A stretch of 27,039 bases of DNA from Trueperaceae bacterium (GTDB lineage: Bacteria; Deinococcota; Deinococci; Deinococcales; Trueperaceae): assembly GCA_007130445.1 (NCBI GenBank), contig SLSM01000275.1, positions 1 to 27,039 on the forward strand, in the 5' to 3' direction. Each line of letters opens with the position of its first letter. The stretch's first letter is position 1. The position numbers and the translations under genes were made by a program. This document shows positions 1-6,687 of this stretch, one piece after another. The notes under the pieces are model-generated. The model was given only the letters and a program-made list of their open reading frames with translations, had not been told where the DNA came from and searched no databases.

Positions 1-752
1 GCAACTTCCGCAACGAGGGCATCAGCTACAAGCACAACCCCGAGTACACGATGCTCGAGCTGTACTGGGTCGGCAAGGACTACCTCGACATCCTCGCGCT
101 GGTCGAGACCATGTACGCCGAACTCGTGCGCGACCTCACCGGCGGGACGGTGCTCACGTACCAGGGGCGCGAGCTCGACTTCACGCCGCCGTGGCCGCGG
201 ATCGACTACACCGGTGAGCTCGCCGCGCGCGCCGGGATCGACTTCGACGTGCTCGACGAGGCGCGCCTGCGCGCCTGGGCCGCCGAGCGCCACCCCGGCG
301 CCGGTGACGGCGAGACGCAGCCGTTGGCCGAGCAGCCCCTTCATCAGCTCATCGCCAAGCTCTACGACATCTACGTCGAGCCCACGCTGGTGCAGCCGAC
401 CTTCGTGATGGATCACCCCGAGCTGATCAGCCCGTTGGCCAAGCGCCATCGCTCCCGGCCCGGCCTGGTGGAGCGCTTCGAGCCCGTGGCGGTGGGCATG
501 GAGCTCGGGAACGCCTTCAGCGAACTCAACGACCCGATCGACCAGCGGCGTCGGTTCGAGGAGCAAGCGGCGCGCCGCGATGCCGGCGACGACGAGGCCC
601 AACCGATCGACGAGGAGTTCCTGACGGCGCTCGAATACGGCATGCCCCCGACGGGGGGCCTCGGGCTGGGCATCGACCGCCTGGCCATGTTGCTGGCCGA
701 CGCCCCATCCATCCGCGACGTCGTGTTGTTCCCGCTCATGCGGCCGGAGTGA
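1..752 (+). CDS. lysS: Lysyl-tRNA synthetase, class II (C-terminal part, 5' truncated)
   Basis: Only the C-terminal part of the catalytic domain is present; the frame is open from base 3 and the start lies outside the window. The enzyme charges tRNA-Lys with lysine in the cytoplasm. The first residues read FRNEGI followed by HNPEYTMLELYW, the class II motif 2 region of LysRS with its conserved Arg and Glu. The C-terminus carries motif 3, GGLGLGIDRLAMLL, then the typical family ending FPLMRPE, so the 3' end is intact. The TGA stop at 750-752 overlaps the GTG start of the next gene, making lysS the likely first known member of a translationally coupled operon of five genes. Class II LysRS is usually about 500 residues, so roughly half is visible. 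Identification is secure. Confidence 0.95.
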   Translation, partial: NFRNEGISYKHNPEYTMLELYWVGKDYLDILALVETMYAELVRDLTGGTVLTYQGRELDFTPPWPRIDYTGELAARAGIDFDVLDEARLRAWAAERHPGAGDGETQPLAEQPLHQLIAKLYDIYVEPTLVQPTFVMDHPELISPLAKRHRSRPGLVERFEPVAVGMELGNAFSELNDPIDQRRRFEEQAARRDAGDDEAQPIDEEFLTALEYGMPPTGGLGLGIDRLAMLLADAPSIRDVVLFPLMRPE

Positions 753-1231
753 GGGGCATGGAGCGAGGCGTGCTGCTCCAGCTCTTCGGCGCCCTCGCTG
801 ACGAGGGTGTCGAGTACGTGCTCGTCGGGGGGCTGGCGGTGAACCTGCACGGTGTGATCCGCGCGACCGAGGACGTCGACCTGTTCGTGCGACCCGATCG
901 GACGAACGTCGAGCGGCTCCGTGCGGCCCTCTGGCGTGTGTTCGACGACGACGCGATCGACGAGATCACCGCGGATGACCTCGCCGGCGAGTTCCCGGTG
1001 GTGCGCTACGTACCGCCCGGCGCTGGCCCCTCGATTGACCTCGTGTCCCGGCTGGGTGAGCGCGTCGCGTACGCCGACCTCGAGGCGGAGGAGCGCGACG
1101 TCGATGGCGTCCCCGTCCGGTTGGCGACGCCGCGAACGCTGTACCGGCTCAAGTGCGACACTGCCAGGCCGATCGACGCTCAGGACGCCGCGCGGCTGCG
1201 CGCCGCGTTCACGCTCGAGGAGGACGATTGA
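749..1231 (+). CDS. Nucleotidyltransferase-fold protein (AbiEii/DUF6036-like)
   Basis: This 160-residue protein has the signature of the DNA polymerase beta-type nucleotidyltransferase fold. There is a GG pair at residues 27-28 (LVGGLAVNLHG), the DVD metal-binding pair at D42 and D44 (EDVDLFV), a likely third acidic residue at D97 (SIDLVS), and a C-terminal LYRLKCDTARPIDAQD stretch typical of small nucleotidyltransferases related to AbiEii-type toxins and DUF6036. The GTG start at 749 gives a 4-bp GTGA overlap with lysS, the same junction seen at the next genes. An ATG at 758 is possible, but its GAGGGG is only 1 nt away. Its stop overlaps the following start by 1 bp. Family members transfer nucleotides to tRNA or protein, or act in toxin-antitoxin pairs; the substrate here is unknown. 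Confidence 0.75.
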   Translation: MRGMERGVLLQLFGALADEGVEYVLVGGLAVNLHGVIRATEDVDLFVRPDRTNVERLRAALWRVFDDDAIDEITADDLAGEFPVVRYVPPGAGPSIDLVSRLGERVAYADLEAEERDVDGVPVRLATPRTLYRLKCDTARPIDAQDAARLRAAFTLEEDD

Positions 1232-1515
1232 TGCCCGTGCTCCGGTACCGTGACGTCCGCGACGTGCCGCCACCGGCCGCGGTCGACGCGAGCGATCCGT
1301 CGCTCTTGGGTCGCGTCCTCGCCCTGTCGGCGTTTGCGGCGTCGGCCGTCGGACCGCTCTACCATCCCGGTGTCACACGCTTCGCGTCCGCCCAGGCAGC
1401 CGAGGCTGCGCGCGAGCAGGCACTGCTCGAGCGGATGCGACGCCGTGGTGCAGCGCCAGAGACGAGCGAACGCGCCGAGGGTGCCGCGATCGACGGGGCG
1501 CGTGATCGCCCGTGA
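1231..1515 (+). CDS. Small partner protein of the nucleotidyltransferase, unknown function
   Basis: This 94-residue protein starts at the ATG that shares its A with the preceding TGA stop (TGATG). The frame stays open further upstream to 1153, but that part overlaps the nucleotidyltransferase and is very Arg-rich, so the ATG at 1231 is preferred. It begins MPVLRYRDVRDVPPP, has a weakly hydrophobic middle (LGRVLALSAFAASA), then PGVTRFASAQAAEAA, and ends in a charged helix. From memory, small proteins with an N-terminal RYRSVEEMP-like motif and a later PGVRRFRSIEEA-like motif commonly sit beside nucleotidyltransferases of this type. That would make it the putative antitoxin or binding partner, but this is inference. 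No enzymatic motif is visible. Confidence 0.7.
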   Translation: MPVLRYRDVRDVPPPAAVDASDPSLLGRVLALSAFAASAVGPLYHPGVTRFASAQAAEAAREQALLERMRRRGAAPETSERAEGAAIDGARDRP

Positions 1516-1802
1516 CCGGGCTCGAGGGCTTCTGGTTCGCGCTCGCCACCGCCCAGGTCGCGTTCGCCGCGTACGCCTTCGCTGCCCTGGTGAGCTGGCG
1601 CGGCGAGCGGTTGTGGCCGACGCCTGGGCGGCCCCTGAGCGCGCTGCCGACGATCGCCGCCGGGAGCCTCTTCACGCTCGCCGTGGTCGCCATGGTGCGC
1701 ATCGGTGATGCCGATGTCAGCCGCTACATCGGTACCGGAGCGCTGATGCTCGTAGCGCTGGCCGTGTTCGTGATGCTCATCAACCGCGGCCGCTCGGCGT
1801 GA
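1512..1802 (+). CDS. Small three-helix membrane protein, unknown
   Basis: This 96-residue protein has three hydrophobic segments at about residues 8-28, 43-62 and 74-91, separated by short charged loops (SWRGERLW, MVRIGDADVSRY) and ending in NRGRSA. It is probably an integral inner-membrane protein. The GTG start at 1512 overlaps the previous stop by four bases (GTGA), and its own stop overlaps the next GTG in the same way, so it is translated as part of the lysS operon. I do not recognise the family and see no catalytic motif. Coupling and membrane topology are the only firm statements. Confidence 0.75.
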   Translation: MTGLEGFWFALATAQVAFAAYAFAALVSWRGERLWPTPGRPLSALPTIAAGSLFTLAVVAMVRIGDADVSRYIGTGALMLVALAVFVMLINRGRSA

Positions 1803-2986
1803 CGGTGTCGGCTGGCCCAGCGTTGGCGGCTGCGGCCGCGCTCGCCTCGCGGTGGGCGACGCGCGCCGATGACGCCGACCGTACCGGCGCACTGCCAGCG
1901 GACGACATCGTCGACCTGCGCGCGTCGGGGTACCTGCACCTGGCGCTGCCATTCGATCGCGGAGGGCTGAGCGCCGGCCTCGAGAGCGTCGTGCAGGCGC
2001 AATGGACCGCCGCCGGCGGCAGCGCCGCCAGCGCGCTGGTGGCCGCCATGACGGTGATGCTCGTCGGTCATGCGCGCGACGTCGACGCGTGGGCAGACGA
2101 ACGCGAGCGCATCTTCGGGCTCGTGGAAGGCGGTGCGCTCCTGAACGCCGTCGCCAGCGAGCCGGCGCTGGGCAGCCCGTCGCGCGGTGGCTTGCCAGCG
2201 ACCGAGCTGCGGCGCGACGGCGAGGCGTTCACGCTGCATGGGCATAAGACGTGGGCGACCGGTGGCGAGCACCTCACGCACCTGTTGGTGCTGGCGCGCG
2301 ACGGTGAACGGGCCGTGCAGGTGCTGGTGCCGAACCACGCCGTTGGCGTGCGCTGGGAGCGCACCTGGGGCGACGGCCTGAGCCTGCGTGCGAGCGAGAG
2401 CCACGACGTGCGCTTCGAGGGCGTCGCCGTCGCTGAAGGCGACCTGTTGCGGCTGCGCCCTGGGCCGAAGGTGCGCAACGTCTGGTTCACGCTGCTGGTG
2501 GCCGCCACCTACCTGGGCAGCGCGCTCGCGGCCCGCGACGCCCTCGTGGCGTACGCACGCGAACGGGTCCCGAGCGCGCTCGGGCACCCCATCGCAGACC
2601 TGAGCGCGTTCCGGCGCGACCTCGGCGAACTCCAGGTGGCGCTGCATGCCGCGCGCGCGACGCTGCTGGCCGCCGCGCGCGCGTGGGACGAACACCGCGT
2701 GGAAGGCGCTGCCGAGGTCGCGAAGCTGGTGTGCGTCGACGCCGCCAACCGCGTCACGGAGGGCGCCTTGCGGCTCGCGGGCGGTGCGGCGCTCGGCTCC
2801 GGCCTCGCGCTGGCGCGCCACTTCCGCGACGCCCGCGCCGGCTTCGGCCACCCGCCGTCGGCCGACGCCGTCTACCAACGCCAGGGCGCCGCGCTCGTCG
2901 AGGCCGCGGGCGCGGCTCAGGCGAGCGACGCGGCGGCGTCCGGCGTCGGCCGCGGCGACGAGGGCGGCGCCGACATCACCTCGTAG
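1799..2986 (+). CDS. Acyl-CoA dehydrogenase family flavoprotein
   Basis: The protein is 395 residues, the usual length of an acyl-CoA dehydrogenase. The middle domain shows SEPALGSPSRGG at about 120-131 and GHKTWATGG at 148-156, the flavin- and substrate-contacting region of the superfamily. N-terminal and C-terminal helical domains flank it. Such enzymes oxidise acyl-CoA at the alpha-beta carbons using FAD, but the canonical C-terminal catalytic Glu region (YEG-like motif) is not evident, so this may be one of the divergent members (DszC-like or unknown substrate). The GTG start overlaps the preceding stop as GTGA. The last 70 bp overlap, in antisense, the 3' end of the serine hydrolase gene, and both proteins have low-complexity Ala/Ser-rich tails there. 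Confidence 0.8.
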   Translation: MTVSAGPALAAAAALASRWATRADDADRTGALPADDIVDLRASGYLHLALPFDRGGLSAGLESVVQAQWTAAGGSAASALVAAMTVMLVGHARDVDAWADERERIFGLVEGGALLNAVASEPALGSPSRGGLPATELRRDGEAFTLHGHKTWATGGEHLTHLLVLARDGERAVQVLVPNHAVGVRWERTWGDGLSLRASESHDVRFEGVAVAEGDLLRLRPGPKVRNVWFTLLVAATYLGSALAARDALVAYARERVPSALGHPIADLSAFRRDLGELQVALHAARATLLAAARAWDEHRVEGAAEVAKLVCVDAANRVTEGALRLAGGAALGSGLALARHFRDARAGFGHPPSADAVYQRQGAALVEAAGAAQASDAAASGVGRGDEGGADITS

Positions 2987-3846
2987 ACCGCCAGTGCCAC
3001 CTCGGCCAGCGCTGCGCTGGCGCTGCGCTCGCTCGACTCGCCCTCCTGGAACAGCGCCAGCACGACGGGCCCGGAGGGCGTTTCGACGATGCCCACGTCG
3101 TTCGTGCGGCCGCGCAGCGTGCCGGTCTTGTGCGCCACGCGGGTGCCCTCCGGGAGGTAGGCGGGGATGCGGCCGTTCGTCTGGCAGTCGGCCAGGATCG
3201 TGAGCGCCAGCGAGCGCCACGGTTCGCTGAGCACACGCCCTGCATGCAGGTCGACCAGCATCCGCGCCACGTCGAGCGGCTCGGCGCGGTCGCCGCGGGT
3301 CGGCGAGGCGCCGTCCGGGTCGGACGGCCGCGCCGATCCGGCGTCGGCGAAGCGGGCGCGCATCGCGGCGTATTCGGCCTGGCCGTCGAGCCCGGCGCAG
3401 CTGCGGAGCATCGCTTCGATCGTGTGCGGCACGCGCAGGCTGGCGTATCCGAGCGCGTGCATGGCGGCCTCGACCTCGCTGGGCGTGACGCGCGCGAAGA
3501 GCGCATCGGTGGCCATGTTGTCGCTCACCACCATGGCGAGTCGCAGCAGGTCGCGCAGCGTCGGGGCGAGGCCGGCGTCGAGCAGGTGCAGCACGCCGCT
3601 GCCCGCCACGCGGCCAGCGTCGTCGAGGCGCACGCGCTCGGCCAGGTCGAGTGCACCTCGCTCGGCGCGGCGCAGTGCCTCGAGCATCAGCGGCAGCTTG
3701 ACGACGCTCGCGAGGGCGAACGTCCGATCGGCGTGCCGCGTGAGGAGCGGCGCATGGTCCTCCGGGCGCCATACCACCACGCCGGTGACGCCGGGAAGCG
3801 GGGCGAGGATGTGGTCGATGCGCGCTGCCAGCGTCGTCGTGGCCAT
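2917..3846 (-). CDS. Class A beta-lactamase-like serine hydrolase without signal peptide
   Basis: The 309-residue product carries the three active-site elements of the penicillin-recognising serine hydrolase superfamily in order and at class A spacing: S47-V-V-K50, S108-D-N110 and K240-T-G242. The segment around 185-200 aligns with the class A region after the omega loop, but I see no clear E-x-x-L-N deacylation motif (Glu166). The N-terminus, MATTTLAARIDHILAPLPG, has no signal peptide, so it would stay in the cytoplasm unless the start is wrong. It is therefore safer to call it a beta-lactamase-fold serine hydrolase than a resistance enzyme. It is convergent with, and overlaps by 70 bp, the upstream dehydrogenase, and diverges from the reductase at 3917. 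A weak -10-like TTTGAT ends 5 nt before the ATG. Confidence 0.8.
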   Translation of the reverse strand: MATTTLAARIDHILAPLPGVTGVVVWRPEDHAPLLTRHADRTFALASVVKLPLMLEALRRAERGALDLAERVRLDDAGRVAGSGVLHLLDAGLAPTLRDLLRLAMVVSDNMATDALFARVTPSEVEAAMHALGYASLRVPHTIEAMLRSCAGLDGQAEYAAMRARFADAGSARPSDPDGASPTRGDRAEPLDVARMLVDLHAGRVLSEPWRSLALTILADCQTNGRIPAYLPEGTRVAHKTGTLRGRTNDVGIVETPSGPVVLALFQEGESSERSASAALAEVALAVYEVMSAPPSSPRPTPDAAASLA

Positions 3847-3905
3847 GCGTGATCAAAGCATGCGGAGCGCTCGGCCGCGCAGTCGCGCGGCGCCCTCCGG
3901 GCGAG

Positions 3906-3911
3906 TAGCAT
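3906..3911 (+). promoter_or_regulatory. Leaderless-type -10 element TAGCAT for the reductase gene
   Basis: TAGCAT ends 5 nt before the ATG at 3917, so transcription would begin at or within a base of the start codon. No Shine-Dalgarno sequence is present. The arrangement matches eight other starts in this window. Confidence 0.6.
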
Positions 3912-3916
3912 CGGGT

Positions 3917-4966
3917 ATGCCTCCCCGAAGCGAACGCACCGTCCTCGTCACCGGCGCCTCCGGCTTCATCGCAGCCCACGTGGTGCGCGAGCTGCTCGCG
4001 CGCGGCTACCGTGTGCGTGGCAGCGTCCGCGGCAACGTCAGTGAGCCGCGCTTCGAACCGCTGCGCGCGCTGCCCGGTGCGAAGGAGCGCCTCACGCTGC
4101 ACACCGCGGATCTCATGGACGAGGGCGCCTGGCCACGGCTCGCCGCCGGGTGCGACGCCGTCCTGCACACCGCGAGCCCCTACGTGCTCGACGCGGCGGA
4201 TCCGAAGCGCGATCTGATCGACCCGGCCGTGGCCGGCACGCGCCACGTGCTCGGCGCCGCCATCGCGGCGGAGGTGCCGCGCATCGTGCTCACATCGAGC
4301 CTGGCGGCGGTCACCGACGAACCGGTCACGGGCTATGTCTTCACCGAGTCGGACTGGAACGAGCGGTCCACGGTCGCACGCAACCCGTACTACGCGTCGA
4401 AGACGGCCGCCGAGCGCGCGGCATGGGCGATGGTGCCGGAGGACCGCGGCACCCGGCTGGTGAGCATCAACCCGGGCAACGTCATCGGCCCCTCGCTCGT
4501 CGCAGCCCTCAACACCACCAACGCCACGATCCGCGATCTGCTGTCGGGCGCCTATCCGATGATCGTGAGCCTCGAGTGGCCGTTCGTCGACGTGCGCGAC
4601 GTGGCGCTCGCGCACGTGGCCGCGCTCGAGCTCGACGAGGCCCACGGCCGCTACCTGTGCGTCGCACAGACGCTCTCGATGGCGGCCACCGCCAGCCTGC
4701 TCCGCGAAGAGGGTCTGACGAGCGGGTACAGCGTTCCGCGACTGCGTCTGCGCGGGCGTGTCGGCGACGCGCTCGCACTGGCCTATGCGCGGATACGTCC
4801 GCCCGGGCTGCGCGCCTACCTGCGCACGCACATCGGCCGCTCGTTCCGTGTCGACGGCTCGCGCGTCACCCGGGAGCTGGGCGTGGGATACCGCCCCGTG
4901 CGCGAGACGCTGCGCGACACCGTGGCCGACCTCGAGCGCTGGGGGCACCTGCGACGTCGGGTGTGA
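3917..4966 (+). CDS. NAD(P)-dependent epimerase/reductase of the extended SDR family
   Basis: The 349-residue protein opens with the Rossmann dinucleotide motif VTGASGFIAAHV at about residues 10-21. It then has the conserved HTASPY segment that lines the active site in dihydroflavonol/cinnamoyl-CoA reductase-like SDRs, an LTSSLAAV serine stretch, and the catalytic Y-x-x-x-K as YYASKTAAE. This composition (HTASPY plus YxxSK) fits the dihydroflavonol 4-reductase/cinnamoyl-CoA reductase-like branch, which reduces carbonyls with NADPH, better than sugar epimerases. The substrate is unknown. The ATG at 3917 is chosen because it begins just before the Rossmann strand and directly follows a -10 element; the frame is open much further upstream but there it is antisense to the serine hydrolase. 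It ends 15 bp from the convergent pepF-like gene. Confidence 0.85.
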   Translation: MPPRSERTVLVTGASGFIAAHVVRELLARGYRVRGSVRGNVSEPRFEPLRALPGAKERLTLHTADLMDEGAWPRLAAGCDAVLHTASPYVLDAADPKRDLIDPAVAGTRHVLGAAIAAEVPRIVLTSSLAAVTDEPVTGYVFTESDWNERSTVARNPYYASKTAAERAAWAMVPEDRGTRLVSINPGNVIGPSLVAALNTTNATIRDLLSGAYPMIVSLEWPFVDVRDVALAHVAALELDEAHGRYLCVAQTLSMAATASLLREEGLTSGYSVPRLRLRGRVGDALALAYARIRPPGLRAYLRTHIGRSFRVDGSRVTRELGVGYRPVRETLRDTVADLERWGHLRRRV

Positions 4967-4981
4967 CCCGCGCCGTCGCGG

Positions 4982-6655
4982 TCAATCCGGCGCCGACTCG
5001 CGCCAGCGCGCCAGCGTGAAGTCCACCAACTCCCGAACGGTCGCCTCGTCGAAGGCGAAGCGCGCGCCGGCTGCCTCGTAGGCCTCGTCCAGCGGCACGG
5101 TGCCGCCGAGCGCCAGGAAGTGCTGGTAGGCCGCGAGCGCCGCTGCGTGATCGCGCAGCGCGTTGCGCCAGACCTGTGCCGCGCCCAGGTAGGCGATGCC
5201 GTACTCGAGGAAGTAGAACGGGATCACGAACACGTGGATGATGTGCCAGCCCTTGGCGCGCTCGCGGCCGAGCCCCGTCCAGTCGACGTCGCCGCCGAGC
5301 TCGCTGGTGATGCGCACCCACGCCTCGTCGATCGCCTCGGCCGTGAGGGTGTCCGGATCCTGGCTGTAGATCCAGTGCTGGATGGCGTCGACCGCGCTGG
5401 TGCGAACCCACAGGCCGATCATCCGCTCGAGCTGCGAGCGCGTCGAACGGCGGGCGTCGCGCGCGTCGTAGAAGCCGCCCCGATCGCGTGTGAGGTACGG
5501 CAGCGTGAGGAGCTCGAGCGATTGCGACGCGAGTTCCCACGACTCTGGCCGGTTGGCCATGTGCAGCATGAGCGGCCAGCGCTCGTCGGTCAGCATCGAG
5601 TGGAACGCGTGGCCGGCCTCGTGGCGCATGGTGACGAGGTCGTCGTCGGTGCCGAGCGCGCTCCAGTAGACGTAGGGCGAGCGCGAACGCGGGAAGTACG
5701 ACTGGTAACCGAGCCCCGGGACCTTGTTGGGTCGCGCCTCCAGGTCGAGCCAGCCGTCCAGCAGGCGCTCGAAACGCCGGGCGAGCCCGGGGTCGAGCGC
5801 CTCGAACATCCGCACCAGGCCGCGCTCGAGTTCGGCGACGTCGCGGAAGGGTGCGAGCGGCTCGGCGCCGTCCGGGTCGACGTCGAGGTCCCACGGTCGC
5901 AGCGTCCCCACGCCCAGGCGCTCGCGGCGATCGTCGTGGAGGGCGCGGAGCGCGGGCACGGCCGCGGCCCGCATGCTGTCGTGCAGCGCCAGCGCGTCGT
6001 CGGGCGTGTACTCGTGGCGATGCCGGGCGCGCCAGACGTAGGCACGGTAGTCGTCGAAGCCGGCATTATGGGCGATGGTGTGGCGCAGCGCCACGAGCTC
6101 GAGGAAGAGCGCGTCGAGGTCCGGTCGCACCCGCTCGAGCCCGGTCTGCATGGCCCGCCAGGCACGTTCGCGGCGGTCGCGATCGGTGGACTCGAGGATC
6201 CTGCGAGCCTGCGTGAGCGTGAGCGACTCGCCGTCCACCTCGGCGCGCACGCCACCCATCAACTCGTCGAAGCGCTGGGCGAGTTCGGACTCGCGCGTGG
6301 CGAGCGGCACGTTGTCGGGGTGGAACACCTCGATGTCGTCCTGGACGTTGCGCCACCAGACCCTCAGTGGGGCGGGCGGCTCGTAGCCTGCGACGGCGAC
6401 CAGCTTCTTGTCGAGTGCGTCAGCGGCCTCGGCGAGATGCGGTGAGACCTCGCGGACGAAGCGGAGGTACGCGTCTCGGGCGTCGGTGTCGGCGGTGTCC
6501 TCGTCCTTGGCGCGCGCCAGGGTGGCGTAGGCCTCGCCGACGTCGCGCTCAAGGGCGTCGCGCCGCTCCAGCCAGGCCGGCACGTCGGCCGGTGCGAGGT
6601 CGGTGTCCAGCAGTTCGCGGACGCGGGGTTCGACGTCGTTCCACGTGAGAGCCAT
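4982..6655 (-). CDS. M3 family oligoendopeptidase (PepF-like)
   Basis: The 557-residue product is a zinc metallopeptidase of family M3, which cleaves short peptides in the cytoplasm. The metal site is H345-E-A-G-H349, with the expected third ligand E374 in WELASQ, 25 residues later. The flanking text, TMRHEAGHAFHS and SLELL, is typical of oligoendopeptidase F. The long helical N-terminal region is complete and there is no signal peptide. The start at 6655 (MALTWNDVEP) is preferred over an in-frame upstream ATG at 6703: it lies 5 nt after a TACAAT -10 element, and the 16 extra residues would lie over the divergent amylase start. It is convergent with the reductase and shares a 32-bp divergent promoter region with the amylase gene. 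Confidence 0.9.
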   Translation of the reverse strand: MALTWNDVEPRVRELLDTDLAPADVPAWLERRDALERDVGEAYATLARAKDEDTADTDARDAYLRFVREVSPHLAEAADALDKKLVAVAGYEPPAPLRVWWRNVQDDIEVFHPDNVPLATRESELAQRFDELMGGVRAEVDGESLTLTQARRILESTDRDRRERAWRAMQTGLERVRPDLDALFLELVALRHTIAHNAGFDDYRAYVWRARHRHEYTPDDALALHDSMRAAAVPALRALHDDRRERLGVGTLRPWDLDVDPDGAEPLAPFRDVAELERGLVRMFEALDPGLARRFERLLDGWLDLEARPNKVPGLGYQSYFPRSRSPYVYWSALGTDDDLVTMRHEAGHAFHSMLTDERWPLMLHMANRPESWELASQSLELLTLPYLTRDRGGFYDARDARRSTRSQLERMIGLWVRTSAVDAIQHWIYSQDPDTLTAEAIDEAWVRITSELGGDVDWTGLGRERAKGWHIIHVFVIPFYFLEYGIAYLGAAQVWRNALRDHAAALAAYQHFLALGGTVPLDEAYEAAGARFAFDEATVRELVDFTLARWRESAPD

Positions 6656-6660
6656 GCCCG

Positions 6661-6666
6661 ATTGTA
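6661..6666 (-). promoter_or_regulatory. Leaderless-type -10 element TACAAT for the M3 peptidase gene
   Basis: Read on the minus strand, TACAAT is followed by 5 nt and then the ATG at 6655. It is the closest match to the TATAAT consensus among the leaderless-type sites here. It lies 10 bp from the oppositely oriented TACCAT of the amylase gene. Confidence 0.6.
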
Positions 6667-6676
6667 CGAGCGCGGC

Positions 6677-6682
6677 TACCAT
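6677..6682 (+). promoter_or_regulatory. Leaderless-type -10 element TACCAT for the amylase gene
   Basis: TACCAT ends 5 nt before the ATG at 6688. The two divergent -10 elements have identical 5-nt spacing to their start codons, so each gene's promoter upstream region runs over the other gene's start. Confidence 0.6.
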
Positions 6683-6687
6683 GGCAC

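Noticed and set aside
1724..4948. A 1074-codon open frame on the minus strand
   Set aside because: It lies antisense to the dehydrogenase and reductase genes, and in another frame of the serine hydrolase. It is rich in Arg, His, Gln and Gly with no family motif; such stop-free shadows are expected in DNA this GC-rich.
3167..4966. A 599-residue form of the reductase
   Set aside because: The first 250 codons are antisense to the serine hydrolase. The Rossmann motif begins right after the ATG at 3917, which also has a -10 element in front.
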